64,000 nucleotides of DNA from Flavobacteriaceae bacterium (GCA_004762155.1 SIHP01000003.1:62001-126000), one strand, 5' to 3'. Shown: positions 43,259-54,769, counted from the stretch's first letter. Numbers and translations: made by a program. The notes: a model not told the origin generated them from the letters alone.

Positions 43259-43825
43259 ATGCGTAAATTACACTTACTTTCAATTTTATTTATATTTCAG
43301 ATGATCAATAGCAACGCACAAAATAAGCAATTACCGTATTATGAAATTCCAAAAGCAGCAGAAACATATTCAGAAGGTTCTGTAGCAAGTAGAATGATAG
43401 ATGGCTTAGGTTTTCGTTATTATTGGGCAACAGAAAACTTAACAGAAAAAGATTTAGCTTTTAAACCAACTCCAGAAGCAAGAACAACAGGAGAAACAAT
43501 ACAACATGTTTTAGAATTGTCTCAAGTAATTTTAAATGCAACGTTAAAGGTTAGGAATGGAGATAAGCAACCAGAGTTAACATTTAAAGAGAAGAGAAAA
43601 AAAACACTTGAAAATTTGAAACAGGCTAGTGATATTTTAAGAAATAGTAAAGATGTATCTCAGTATAAGCTATTGTTTAAAAGTAAAGAGTTGCCATTTT
43701 GGAATGTTATTAACGGACCAATTGCAGATGCAATTTGGCATGTTGGACAAGTAGTGTCTTTTCGTCGTTCTTCTGGTAATCCTTTTCCAAAAGGAGTTAG
43801 TGTACTTAACGGAACTAAAAATTAA
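43259..43825 (+). CDS. Secreted DinB-like protein
   Basis: The 188-residue protein has a signal peptide (about 1-20, ending SNAQ). It is followed by a DinB-type four-helix domain with GLGFRYYWATENL, TIQHVLELSQVIL and AIWHVGQVVSFRR; the histidines in the last two are expected metal ligands. Secreted DinB proteins are common in Bacteroidota, with unknown roles. It is distinct from the cytoplasmic DinB protein at 975-1430. It precedes the large DUF748 gene by 44 bp and may share its transcript. Confidence 0.8.
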   Translation: MRKLHLLSILFIFQMINSNAQNKQLPYYEIPKAAETYSEGSVASRMIDGLGFRYYWATENLTEKDLAFKPTPEARTTGETIQHVLELSQVILNATLKVRNGDKQPELTFKEKRKKTLENLKQASDILRNSKDVSQYKLLFKSKELPFWNVINGPIADAIWHVGQVVSFRRSSGNPFPKGVSVLNGTKN

Positions 43826-43869
43826 GTAAAAAGTTTGTTTTTATAAATTCATTCAACAAATAAATAACA

Positions 43870-46161
43870 ATGTTAGCAAAGTTAAAGTCAATATTATTGG
43901 TTAAAATTTTAATAGCTATAGTAAGTGTTTTTAGTATTCTTATTTTAATTATATGGTTGGTTTTACCTGGGCAGTTGAAAAGTTATATTGAAAAAAACGA
44001 TAAAAGTTGGATAAATAGAGAAGTAAGTATTGATAAAATCTCTATCAATCCATTTACCTTAAACGTCAATATTAATGATGTTACGGTTAAGGAACCTAAT
44101 ACAGTAGATAACTTTATTGCTTTTGATAATTTAACGATCAATTTTGATTTTTGGGCTTTATTACAATCAAAAATAAATACCCAAGAAATAACTATAACCA
44201 ACTTATTTGGAAGTGTAATTCAAAACGGAAATCAATTCAATTTTTCAGATATATTAAGTAGAGGGAAAGAGAAATCAACTGAAGAAAAAACTCAAAACAA
44301 CGTTAACGAACCTTCTGATCCATTTGTGTTTAATCTTTGTAATATTACTATATTAAAGTCAAGTTTACAGTACGTAGATACGCAATTAGGAAGCAAAATA
44401 ATTTTAGATTCCATAAAAATTAAAGATCAGGTTTTTAAATCTACAGATATTGTTTTTGATGCCGATTTAGAATTGCATCAACCAGATGGAGGATGGATAA
44501 AAGGAGTTGTTACTTATCATTTAAAAAATAGTAATTATACTATAAAAACTCAAGTTGAAACATGGAAGTTATCTCCTTTTAAAGATTATGTAACTTCTGT
44601 AATTCGTTTGAGTGAATTTGATGGAGCGTTAAATGCGGATATAGAATTAGCAGGAAATACATCAAAAAATACAATTAAAAGTAGCGGACAAATAACAGTA
44701 TCTGATTTTAAACTTATTGATCCAGAAAAGAAACCATTGGTTACTGTTGGAAAGTTTTTTGTTGATATTACTAAAGTAGATAGCCAAGCTAATATTTATG
44801 ATTTTAAAGATATTTTGGTTGATAATTCAAAAATAGCTTTTGAATATTTACCAAATGGAGATAACTTTACCAAATGGTTGATGAATACCAATACAACTTC
44901 TCAAGTAAGTTCCGAAAAAGAAAACACAACATCAGATTATTATGTAAGTCCGTTTGAAATGTTGTCTATTTATATTTACGACATGACAAAAGAGTATATT
45001 TTTAAATCCTATACCGCTGAAAAAATAGCATTCACCAACTTTAATTTAAAATTTTACGATTATACCTTAGAAGATCCGTTTCATATGGATTTAGATAATA
45101 TAGCTATTAAAGCAGAAAATATAAAACCAAATAATCAGTTTGCAAAGTTCAATATTCATGGAAAAATGAACAGTACAGCACTTATCGATGGAGATATTTC
45201 TGTAAGCAGACAAGGTGTAGAAAACATGGAAATTGATGTAAGTGTAAAAGGACTTTTTTTAAACAGGTTTAGTCCTTATGGTAGAGAATATACTGCACAC
45301 AGATTTATGGAAGGTATTAGTTCGTTTAGTAACAAAAGTGTTATTAAAGACTCGTATTTAACCAGTACAAATACACTTCACATAGAAAATATTAAATTAA
45401 GTAAAAAAAATAAAACAAGATCTGGTAGTTCATTACCAATGCGTTTAGCAGTTGCATTAATGAAAGATTCTAAAGGAAATATAGATTTAGAAATTCCAAT
45501 AGAAGGACCAATTAATGATCCAAAATATAAGTTTGGAAAAGTAGTTTGGCAGGTGGTTAAAAATTTATTTACTAAAATGATAACTTCACCAATAAAATCA
45601 TTGTCAAATATGTTTAAAATTGATGAGAAAGATTTAAAAAATATATATTTTGATAACGGACAAATTGGTTTATCTCCACTTCAGAAAAAACCATTAAATA
45701 CAATGGTTAAGGTTTTAAATAAAAAACCAACATTAAAAATTACACTAAATCATTTGTATAATACAGAATATGAGTTTGATGCTATAGCTTTAAAAAGTGC
45801 CAAATTATCGTATTTGAAACAAAGTAATTTAACCTTAGATGAAAATATTCCTTTAGGAAAACAAGCTTTTGATTTACCTACATCAGATCCAGGATTTTTA
45901 GCATATTTGAAAAAGACAACAATAAATTACGATGAAACAATTTCGGTACCAGAAAATGCACGAAGATTAATAGGAGCAGAAGTTCTTAAAGAAAAACTAA
46001 AAAATATAAAGTTAAAGCAAAAAGAACTGGTTAAGAATTATTTAATTACAGAAAAAGGAATACCAGAAAATCGTTTTACAATAAAAGACGGAGCAACAAC
46101 GGAAGCAGCTTTAAACCAAACAAGACCTAAGTTTGAAGTAACATTTGGTGTGGTTGAATAA
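43870..46161 (+). CDS. DUF748 / AsmA-like envelope protein
   Basis: This 763-residue protein has one N-terminal membrane helix (about 10-32). A long beta-rich body follows with repeated AsmA-like elements (VSIDKISINPFTLNVNINDVTV, ITITNLFGSVI). The DUF748 region extends to about residue 560, then a small C-terminal module with NTMVKVLNKKPTLKITL and ENRFTIKDG, resembling an OmpA-like segment. AsmA-type proteins are thought to bridge the periplasm and move phospholipid, so an envelope-homeostasis role is likely but unproven. Confidence 0.8.
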   Translation: MLAKLKSILLVKILIAIVSVFSILILIIWLVLPGQLKSYIEKNDKSWINREVSIDKISINPFTLNVNINDVTVKEPNTVDNFIAFDNLTINFDFWALLQSKINTQEITITNLFGSVIQNGNQFNFSDILSRGKEKSTEEKTQNNVNEPSDPFVFNLCNITILKSSLQYVDTQLGSKIILDSIKIKDQVFKSTDIVFDADLELHQPDGGWIKGVVTYHLKNSNYTIKTQVETWKLSPFKDYVTSVIRLSEFDGALNADIELAGNTSKNTIKSSGQITVSDFKLIDPEKKPLVTVGKFFVDITKVDSQANIYDFKDILVDNSKIAFEYLPNGDNFTKWLMNTNTTSQVSSEKENTTSDYYVSPFEMLSIYIYDMTKEYIFKSYTAEKIAFTNFNLKFYDYTLEDPFHMDLDNIAIKAENIKPNNQFAKFNIHGKMNSTALIDGDISVSRQGVENMEIDVSVKGLFLNRFSPYGREYTAHRFMEGISSFSNKSVIKDSYLTSTNTLHIENIKLSKKNKTRSGSSLPMRLAVALMKDSKGNIDLEIPIEGPINDPKYKFGKVVWQVVKNLFTKMITSPIKSLSNMFKIDEKDLKNIYFDNGQIGLSPLQKKPLNTMVKVLNKKPTLKITLNHLYNTEYEFDAIALKSAKLSYLKQSNLTLDENIPLGKQAFDLPTSDPGFLAYLKKTTINYDETISVPENARRLIGAEVLKEKLKNIKLKQKELVKNYLITEKGIPENRFTIKDGATTEAALNQTRPKFEVTFGVVE

Positions 46162-46268
46162 AATGTTTTTCAAAATAAAAACTTAGTATATAAAAAATTA
46201 AATTAGCACTCAATAATAAAGTGCTTTAGAACTAAAAAGAATAAATAAAATAGATTTAATTTATTTAG

Positions 46269-48266
<1,998 letters not shown>

Positions 48267-48276
48267 TTCATCAAAA

Positions 48277-49017
48277 ATGAATATAAATAGTAAAGTAATT
48301 TTAAATCTGGAAAACCTATTCGAAGAGAACTATAAAGAAATTAAATATCCTTGTTTAAGTCAGTGGTTAGATTTTTTGACAGTTGAGAATCCAGATGTAT
48401 TTTCTATAAGTGAACAAAAAAATGTTAATTTTTACGATAAAGAATCATTAAATAAATTTAAAAAAGCAAAAAAAAATATAAAACTCCTTGAGTTTTATGA
48501 AACGCTAATTGAATTTTCTATAAATGAAACAGAAGTCATAGATAGACTTTCAAAAGATTTAAAATCATCATTTGAAAAAATAAAAAAGGGAGTAAAAGAT
48601 ATTAAAGATTCAAAAATTCAAATAATACTATTGACCTATAGTCATGAACCTTATGCTTGGATAAGTGGTTTTGGAGAAGGAGATTATCCTATTTTAAATA
48701 AACCAGAACATTTTGATTTTAACTACCAAAAAGATTTTTTCGAAATTATAGGAAATGTTGATTATTCTTATATTTGGGATAACTTATTGAGATTCGAAGA
48801 GAGTTTAGAAGAAACAGAAATATTTGATGATATTTTTGAGTCTGACTTCTATCAAAACATAAGGAATAGTTATATTTTTAAAACTTATCTTTTACTAAAT
48901 AAAGCTTTCAGTGAAAACAAAAAAGAATTATTTAATGGATTGAATATAAAGAAACCACTATTTATTTATGGAAACGAACATGATTGTGAGAAAATAAATA
49001 TTTATAGTTATGAATAA
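48277..49017 (+). CDS. Unknown acidic cytoplasmic protein
   Basis: This 246-residue protein starts 10 bp after ligA and may be cotranscribed. It has no signal peptide or membrane segment and is rich in D, E, K and aromatic residues. Notable stretches are LSQWLDFLTVENPDVFSI, LLTYSHEPYAWISGFGEGDYPI and DYSYIWDNLLRFEESLEE. I do not recognise a family. The aromatic-rich acidic profile resembles immunity or SMI1/KNR4-like proteins in general style only, and no toxin gene is next to it. Confidence 0.6.
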   Translation: MNINSKVILNLENLFEENYKEIKYPCLSQWLDFLTVENPDVFSISEQKNVNFYDKESLNKFKKAKKNIKLLEFYETLIEFSINETEVIDRLSKDLKSSFEKIKKGVKDIKDSKIQIILLTYSHEPYAWISGFGEGDYPILNKPEHFDFNYQKDFFEIIGNVDYSYIWDNLLRFEESLEETEIFDDIFESDFYQNIRNSYIFKTYLLLNKAFSENKKELFNGLNIKKPLFIYGNEHDCEKINIYSYE

Positions 49018-49345
49018 AAGCTAACTAAAGCAAAACTTATAATTAATAAAGTTTTTAGAGTTTTGGTAAAGGAATTTTAAAGAATTATTGAAATATTATA
49101 AAACAAAACTCACTGTAACAAATTGGATAAATCATTTAGAATATGAAAATTGAGATTATGTACTGCTAGCGGAAATATCTAAGAGTAATAACTAAATAAA
49201 GTAAGACACATATTTGATAAGTGTTAAACCCGAAAAAATAATGTGTTTTTAAAAGTAAGATTTCATATAAACTTTCTTCTTATAAAATTAAACAACTATA
49301 CTATTTATACATAATTACATATATTCGTACAAACTAATTAAAACT
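49018..49345. other. 328-bp intergenic region
   Basis: The region holds a 27-codon protein-like open stretch at 49070-49153 (reading NFKELLKYYKTKL, then TNWINHLEYEN) without a standard start codon, possibly the end of a lost gene. A TATATTCG sequence about 20 bp before the downstream start is one mismatch from the -7 consensus. I see nothing else. Confidence 0.4.
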
Positions 49346-50116
49346 ATGAAAAACACTATTTTTTTTATTGCCTTTTCTTTTTTCTTATTGGCATCTTGTG
49401 ATACCAAACCAAAGCATACTGCGGTTGCAGAAGAAGAAATTCCTGAATGTAAAATAATGATTGTATTGGGTGATGACAGAAGCGGATCGTCACAAAGTAT
49501 TCAAAAATTGAATAAAGAAGATTATACATCCATTATTAATGTAATCAACGAAAATGGAAGTGGTTATTTTACATCTACAATTTTAGGAAACCCAGCACCA
49601 AACTCAAAAGAAATTTTTAGATTAAAAGTGAGTCCGTTAAAACAATATGAAAGTATTTTAACGTCAGATAATCCAACACTTACAGAACAAGCGAAGCAAA
49701 AAAAGCACACAGAAAAAATTAAAGCAAAAAACGCAAAAATTAAAAAGAAAAATGCGTCAAGATTAAATAAGTTCTTATCAAGTACACTTCAGAATTCTAT
49801 TTTAGGATATACACCTTACAAAGGAAAAGATATTACTAATATAGATTTGGCTTTTGATCATATTAATAAATTATTAAAAGAACCTAATGTAGAAGATTAC
49901 GATAAAGTTGTTGTGGTTTTATTTACAGATGGAGTTAATGAACCTGTAAAATCAGGGAAAATTACAAAAATTAAAAACATGTTACAACTGACAGATAATG
50001 CAGAATTGTTTTTAGTAGGCTGGAAAGATACTTCGGTTTTTGAAGGAATAGAATTCAGTCAATTTGAAGGTAAAGAAGGTTTTTTTAGCTACATGGAAGA
50101 CTTTGAATGTTTTTAA
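49346..50116 (+). CDS. Lipoprotein with a von Willebrand A-like domain
   Basis: The N-terminus is a lipoprotein signal with lipobox LLASC (C18). The rest of the 256 residues looks like a vWA fold: IMIVLGDDRSGSSQS carries the D-x-S-x-S metal site, a hydrophobic strand ends VVVLFTDG, and the helix TNIDLAFDHINKLL lies between. A lysine-rich insertion (about 117-150) interrupts the domain. vWA domains bind protein partners through metal. A four-helix membrane protein gene follows and is the best candidate partner. The function is unknown. Confidence 0.7.
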   Translation: MKNTIFFIAFSFFLLASCDTKPKHTAVAEEEIPECKIMIVLGDDRSGSSQSIQKLNKEDYTSIINVINENGSGYFTSTILGNPAPNSKEIFRLKVSPLKQYESILTSDNPTLTEQAKQKKHTEKIKAKNAKIKKKNASRLNKFLSSTLQNSILGYTPYKGKDITNIDLAFDHINKLLKEPNVEDYDKVVVVLFTDGVNEPVKSGKITKIKNMLQLTDNAELFLVGWKDTSVFEGIEFSQFEGKEGFFSYMEDFECF

Positions 50117-50238
50117 TCACTGGGCGTAGTCAAGAGTTTAATTGCCGATGCATGTGCATCAAAAAAAATAAAAAAAGCATGTATTCTTTGAAATATCTTT
50201 TACGATTTCATGGAGGTATTTTATTAAAATATTTATAT
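50110..50238. repeat. Diverged intergenic repeat, copy B
   Basis: This stretch begins at the stop codon of the vWA lipoprotein gene and runs to the start of the membrane-protein gene. It aligns with 27974-28100. It also contains GATGCATGTGCATC, an almost palindromic core. Confidence 0.55.
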
Positions 50239-50239
50239 A

Positions 50240-51373
50240 ATGATTATTAATTGGGATAAACCATCAACAGTAAAATCGGAAGATTTATATACAATCTCTG
50301 ATGAAGTAGCATCAAGAGCAAATTCGGCATCTAAAAGAGCAAGAGATACTTTTGAAATTTTAAAGCCAGACGAAGAAAAATTAAATAGTTGGGACAAAAT
50401 AATGTCTAACGCATATGTAGTCCCGTTTACTATTGCTTTTGTAGTAATTTGTATTTTAGAATACTATTTTAGTAGAGAAATATACAGAGATATTTTACCA
50501 CAAGCACCTTGGGTTATTGGTGTTGGAATTATTTTTATATCTATTGTAATTGCAGAGCTTTTGGTAGGAATGTTAAGTTCACATATACGAAACAAACGTT
50601 TTTTTGAAGAAAAGAAAATAGCATCTAATTCCTCAAGACCAGATTCTGATATTAGAGACGGAGTTTATAGAGATGTAAAAGGACAACTCTTTTTTGGTAT
50701 TGTTTTATTTGTAGCAATAGGAGCCGCTATCTTTTACTTTTCTAAAGAACGTGTAGCAAGAGAAATAGCTGCTGGTATTAGAGAGTCTGTTTTTGGAATT
50801 CAAGATGTTTTACCAGTATTGTTTTATGTTTTAGAGGTGTTAGCAGGTTTGTTTGTATTTTACTTATTTAAAAGATCTGTTTTAGCATATAAGAATTATA
50901 AAAACAGAAAAAGATATAGTAAGGAAGTTGAGGTAACAAGATTAAATACTAGCGAATCTTGTAAGTATTTTGATAATGCAGAAAAAGAAGGATACAATAC
51001 TTTTTTAGATGATGTAAGTAATAATATTCATTTAGGTTTTTACAGAAGTAAACATCAAAATACAAATCAACAACATTTAAATTATGTAAACGAGCCAGAA
51101 AAAGAAACTCAGACTTTAAAGGCGAAGTTTATAAACTCAAACGGACAACCAATACAAGTAACTATTGATGTTTTAACAGAATATAAATTTAAAGAAAGTA
51201 AAACCAGTAATTCAGAAGGTGTAGTAGATTTATCTATAAATTCATATCCAGAAGATCAAATAAAGCAATTTAAGATCACTTATTTTTCTTCAGATAAGGA
51301 AAAACAAGTAGAAGAAATTTCAGGAAATTATTCTTTAAACAACGAAGAAGCTTATGAGATTATCTTAAAGTAA
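50240..51373 (+). CDS. Four-helix membrane protein with C-terminal beta domain
   Basis: The 377-residue protein has a soluble N-terminus (1-55), membrane helices at about 58-78, 90-112, 152-170 and 193-212, and a long C-terminal part. The end (about 290-377, LKAKFINSNGQPIQVTIDVL, GVVDLSINSYPEDQ) resembles an Ig-like or carboxypeptidase-regulatory domain. I do not recognise the family. It follows the vWA lipoprotein gene and precedes a WYL regulator by 19 bp, so it may be under that regulator. A cell-surface or stress-sensing complex is possible but speculative. Confidence 0.6.
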   Translation: MIINWDKPSTVKSEDLYTISDEVASRANSASKRARDTFEILKPDEEKLNSWDKIMSNAYVVPFTIAFVVICILEYYFSREIYRDILPQAPWVIGVGIIFISIVIAELLVGMLSSHIRNKRFFEEKKIASNSSRPDSDIRDGVYRDVKGQLFFGIVLFVAIGAAIFYFSKERVAREIAAGIRESVFGIQDVLPVLFYVLEVLAGLFVFYLFKRSVLAYKNYKNRKRYSKEVEVTRLNTSESCKYFDNAEKEGYNTFLDDVSNNIHLGFYRSKHQNTNQQHLNYVNEPEKETQTLKAKFINSNGQPIQVTIDVLTEYKFKESKTSNSEGVVDLSINSYPEDQIKQFKITYFSSDKEKQVEEISGNYSLNNEEAYEIILK

Positions 51374-51392
51374 TTTTGTAAAGGTTTTAAAA

Positions 51393-52112
51393 ATGGAAAA
51401 GCCAAGAATAACTCGATTAACAAAAATTCTTACACAATTACAATCAAAAAGAATACTTACTGCTCGTGAATTGGCAACAAAGTATGGCGTAAGTGTAAGA
51501 ACAATATATAGAGATATTCGAACATTAGAAGCTTCAGGAATACCAATTATTACAGAAGAAGGTAAGGGATATTCTTTACAAGAAGGATATCAATTACCGC
51601 CTGTAATGTTTTCAGAAAACGAAGCAAACGCTTTAATTACTGCTGAACAACTTATTTTAAAAAATAAAGACGCTTCTTTTGTAGAGCATTATACAAATGC
51701 TATTACCAAAATAAAATCGGTCTTAAAATATTCTCAAAAAGGAAAAACAGATTTATTATCACAACGAATTATTTTCAGAGTTAATAAAGAAGAATCAAGA
51801 TCTAGTTCTTTTTTAATGCAAATTCAAGCTGCAATTACAAACTTTAATTTATTAGATATAAAGTACTTGTCTTTACAAAATAAGGCTACACAAAGAATTG
51901 TAGAACCATTTGCATTATACAGTACAAATGAAAATTGGTTATTAATAGCTTTTTGTAGGTTGCGTAAAGAATTTCGAGCGTTCCGTATAGATTGTATTGA
52001 GCAAATAACAGATACTCAAAAGAATTTTGAACCGCATCAAATGACCTTAGAAGAGTATTTTGAAATCTGCAAAGAAAAATATTTAAATACCCCTGACAAA
52101 CCTTTGTCATAA
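51393..52112 (+). CDS. WYL-domain transcriptional regulator (YafY type)
   Basis: This 239-residue protein has an N-terminal winged helix-turn-helix (about 5-60, LTARELATKYGVSVRTIYRDIRTLEASG) and a WYL ligand-binding domain (about 130-230) with IVEPFALYSTNENWLLIAFCRLRKEFRAFRIDCI in outline. Such regulators often control an adjacent ligand-binding protein gene. Here the stop codon lies next to a perfect palindrome (52094-52109) upstream of the effector-binding gene at 52153, its probable target. Confidence 0.88.
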   Translation: MEKPRITRLTKILTQLQSKRILTARELATKYGVSVRTIYRDIRTLEASGIPIITEEGKGYSLQEGYQLPPVMFSENEANALITAEQLILKNKDASFVEHYTNAITKIKSVLKYSQKGKTDLLSQRIIFRVNKEESRSSSFLMQIQAAITNFNLLDIKYLSLQNKATQRIVEPFALYSTNENWLLIAFCRLRKEFRAFRIDCIEQITDTQKNFEPHQMTLEEYFEICKEKYLNTPDKPLS

Positions 52113-52128
52113 GCTGCATTTATTTTTG
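52094..52128 (+). promoter_or_regulatory. Perfect palindrome and -7 promoter element of the effector-binding gene
   Basis: TGACAAA (52094-52100) and TTTGTCA (52103-52109) form a perfect 7-2-7 palindrome that ends just before the WYL stop codon. TATTTTTG at 52121-52128 is a -7 promoter element. The palindrome occupies the place of the -33 element, as expected for an operator or activator site. Confidence 0.6.
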
Positions 52129-52152
52129 TGTAAAATCAATAAAAACATAAAA

Positions 52153-52611
52153 ATGAAAGCAGTACAAAAAGAAACATTTTACGTAGTTGGAATTTCAGTA
52201 AGAACCACAAACGAAAACGGAAAAGCAACCAAAGATATACCCGCTTTATGGCAACAATTTATGCAAACAGATATGTATGCTAAAGTTAAGAATAGAGTAG
52301 AAGAATCAATTTATGCAGTGTATACAAACTACGAAAAAGATCATACAAAACCTTACGATACTGTTTTAGGTTTTAAAGTAAGTAGTTTGGCAATTGTTCC
52401 TGAAGGAATGCAAGGAGTTACTATAGAGAAAGCTAACTTTAAAGAGTTTATAGCAAGCGGAGATTTAACAAAAGATGCGGTTATAAATAAATGGATGGAG
52501 ATTTGGAATACTGATTTAGATAGAAAATACACTGCGGATTTTGAGGTTTATGGAGAAAAAGCACAGAATCCAACAAATGGGGAAGTCGCAATTTATATAG
52601 CTGTAAATTAA
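52153..52611 (+). CDS. GyrI-like effector-binding domain protein
   Basis: The 152-residue protein is a stand-alone AraC/GyrI-type effector-binding domain: ETFYVVGISVRTTNENGKA near the N-terminus, IYAVYTNYEKDHTKPYDTVLGFKV and FEVYGEKAQ near the end. A TTG at 52126 in frame is rejected because it is part of the promoter element. It probably binds a small hydrophobic or cationic compound. The WYL regulator gene directly upstream and the palindrome between them suggest a regulator-target pair. Confidence 0.85.
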   Translation: MKAVQKETFYVVGISVRTTNENGKATKDIPALWQQFMQTDMYAKVKNRVEESIYAVYTNYEKDHTKPYDTVLGFKVSSLAIVPEGMQGVTIEKANFKEFIASGDLTKDAVINKWMEIWNTDLDRKYTADFEVYGEKAQNPTNGEVAIYIAVN

Positions 52612-52631
52612 TCAAAGAATATAGTAAAGAG

Positions 52632-52665
52632 AAACGTTATTATAATTTTGTAATAACGTTTTTTT
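52632..52665 (+). terminator. Terminator of the effector-binding gene
   Basis: AAACGTTATTA (52632-52642) and TAATAACGTTT (52651-52661) form an 11-bp stem with an 8-nt loop, followed by T residues. Confidence 0.88.
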
Positions 52666-52687
52666 ATTTGTGATACTTAAAATAGAT

Positions 52688-52695
52688 TACTTTTG
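52688..52695 (+). promoter_or_regulatory. -7 promoter element next to the start of the phytase-like gene
   Basis: TACTTTTG fits TAnnTTTG and ends 5 bp before the ATG at 52701. The mRNA would be leaderless or nearly so. Confidence 0.4.
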
Positions 52696-52700
52696 TGCTT

Positions 52701-53780
52701 ATGAAAATAAGCTTTTATACCCTTTTAATTTTGACTGTTTTTACAGCTTGCAAAACATCCCCAGAAATAGAATTAAAATTTGTAGATGAGTATGTAATTA
52801 AAGACACTACTTTTTTTAAAAATACGCTGATTGGTGGAATTTCGGGTGTAGATTTTTACAATGAGACTTATTATATGGTGGTAGATGATGCTGAAGATCC
52901 AAGAGTTATTTCTGCAAAAATTAATCTAAAAAATGATAGTCTAAAAAATATTGATTTTTTAGATGTAATTCATGTAAAAGATACAACACAGTTTTATAAA
53001 GAAAATGCATTTGATTTAGAATCTATTTTTGTTGATAAACAAAATAATATCAATTTAGTTAGTGAAGGATCAATTAATAATGATAAAGATCCGTTAATTT
53101 TTTTAATAAATTCTGAAGGAAAAATTGTAGAAAACTATAATACTCCAACATATTTTAAAGCAAATTCAGAAGGAAAACCTAGGCATAATGCCACTTTTGA
53201 AGCTTCTTGTAAAAGTATTAATAAACAAGGTTTTTGGGTGGCTATGGAAGGCGTCTTAGAGGCCGATGGAGAAGAACCTTCTTTAACAGTAAAAGATGCG
53301 CCATCTCGAATTACTTTTTACGATACTGAAACTAAAAAAGCAATACAACAGTTTGTATATCCTTTAGATAAAATAGACAGACCATTTTTAGGTGCCTTTA
53401 ATGTAAATGGAATTACAGCTATTTTAGAATATGAAACCAATAGTTTTTTTGTTGTGGAAAGAGCCTATCAGAGTGATTACGGAATAAATGGAAATGTAGT
53501 TAAGATATATAAGATAACGTTAACTAACGAAACAACAAATACTCTTGAAGTGGAATCACTTTTAAAAAGATCATACGTACCAATTAAAAAAGAGTTAGTC
53601 TTTAATTTCGATAATATAAGAGATGAGTTAACAGAAGGAATTGTAGATAATATTGAAGGAATTACTTTGGGACCAAAATTAGCAAATGGTAATCAATCTC
53701 TAATTTTAGTTGTTGATGATAATTTTCAAAAATTCGGAAGACAAATTAATCAGATAATTATGTTAGAGATAAAAAAATAA
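52701..53780 (+). CDS. Lipoprotein with esterase-like activity of phytase domain
   Basis: This 359-residue protein has a lipobox VFTAC (C17). Then a phytase-like beta-propeller domain follows: LIGGISGVDFYNETYYMVVDDA, AFDLESIFVD, NATFEASCKSINKQGFWVAMEGVL and FLGAFNVNGITAILEYETNSFFVVER in outline. This is the PF13449-type family, whose members are thought to hydrolyse phosphate or other esters; the true substrate is unknown. It is probably anchored to the outer membrane. A GTG two codons earlier is part of the promoter box, so ATG at 52701 is chosen. Confidence 0.82.
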   Translation: MKISFYTLLILTVFTACKTSPEIELKFVDEYVIKDTTFFKNTLIGGISGVDFYNETYYMVVDDAEDPRVISAKINLKNDSLKNIDFLDVIHVKDTTQFYKENAFDLESIFVDKQNNINLVSEGSINNDKDPLIFLINSEGKIVENYNTPTYFKANSEGKPRHNATFEASCKSINKQGFWVAMEGVLEADGEEPSLTVKDAPSRITFYDTETKKAIQQFVYPLDKIDRPFLGAFNVNGITAILEYETNSFFVVERAYQSDYGINGNVVKIYKITLTNETTNTLEVESLLKRSYVPIKKELVFNFDNIRDELTEGIVDNIEGITLGPKLANGNQSLILVVDDNFQKFGRQINQIIMLEIKK

Positions 53781-53872
53781 AATTAAACACAAAACGTAAA
53801 AATGTGTATTCTTAAAAAAAGTACTAGTATTATCAAATAAAACTTTAATTTTACACCTATAAAATAGAATAA

Positions 53873-54748
53873 ATGCAAAAGTTTGTAGGTACAGGAGTTG
53901 CTTTAATAACCCCTTTTAAGGAAGATTTAAGTGTGGATTTTGATGCACTTAAAAATCTGGTTAATTATAATATAGATAACGGAACCAATTATTTGGTTAT
54001 AAATGGTACAACTGCAGAAAGTGCTACAATAACAAAACAAGAAAAAGAAGAAATAATAAAAGTAATTGCAGCTGAAAATAAAGGAAGATTACCTTTGGTT
54101 TTAGGAGTAGGAGGTAATAATACACAAGTTGTTGTAGATGAATTAGAAACATTAGACTTATCTGAAATAGATGCCATATTATCAGTAGCGCCTTATTATA
54201 GTAAGCCAACACAAGAAGGTTTTTATCAGCATTTTAAAGCAGTATCATTAGCAAGTCCAAAACCAATTATTTTATATAATGTACCAGGTAGAACGGCAAA
54301 AAATATGTTACCGGCAACTACATTACGTTTAGCAAATGATTTTGATAATGTACTAGGAGTAAAAGAAGCAGCTAATATTCAACAACAATATTATGAGTTA
54401 TTAAGAGATAAACCAGAAGATTTTTTGGTGATTTCAGGTGATGATGATTTGGCTTTAGGAGTTGTTTTAGCTGGTGGAGCTGGAGTAATATCTGTTATTG
54501 GTCAAGGTTTACCTAAAGAATTTTCTAAAATGATTCAATTAGGTTTACAAGGAAAGAATAAGGAGGCTTATGAAATCCATTATAAACTAATGGATATTGT
54601 AGATTATATTTTCGAAGAAAATAATCCTGCAGGGATAAAAGCAGTATTGCTTAAAAAAGGAATATGCAAAGACGCTGTTCGTTTACCTTTAGTTACCGCA
54701 AGTGAAGAATTACAAACAAAAATATCTGACTTTATAGATAATTTTTAA
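53873..54748 (+). CDS. dapA: 4-hydroxy-tetrahydrodipicolinate synthase
   Basis: The 291-residue enzyme condenses pyruvate with aspartate semialdehyde, the entry step to lysine and diaminopimelate. The Schiff-base lysine is K164 (LGVKEA), with Y135 (ILYNVPGRT) and T46-T47 (NGTTAES) in place. The length is standard. Its partner dapF is at 38118. A terminator follows at 54770-54799, so it is a single-gene unit. Confidence 0.97.
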   Translation: MQKFVGTGVALITPFKEDLSVDFDALKNLVNYNIDNGTNYLVINGTTAESATITKQEKEEIIKVIAAENKGRLPLVLGVGGNNTQVVVDELETLDLSEIDAILSVAPYYSKPTQEGFYQHFKAVSLASPKPIILYNVPGRTAKNMLPATTLRLANDFDNVLGVKEAANIQQQYYELLRDKPEDFLVISGDDDLALGVVLAGGAGVISVIGQGLPKEFSKMIQLGLQGKNKEAYEIHYKLMDIVDYIFEENNPAGIKAVLLKKGICKDAVRLPLVTASEELQTKISDFIDNF

Positions 54749-54769
54749 CCAATTTTAAATAAAATAATC

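Noticed and set aside
46205..46225. AGCACT/AGTGCT hairpin before ligA as a terminator
   Set aside because: The stem is only 6 bp and no T run follows.
48277..49017. Calling the 246-residue protein a toxin-immunity (SMI1/KNR4) protein
   Set aside because: Only general composition is similar; no diagnostic motif and no adjacent toxin gene.
52126..52152. TTG at 52126 as start of the effector-binding protein
   Set aside because: The TTG is the end of the TATTTTTG promoter box; the ATG at 52153 begins the domain.
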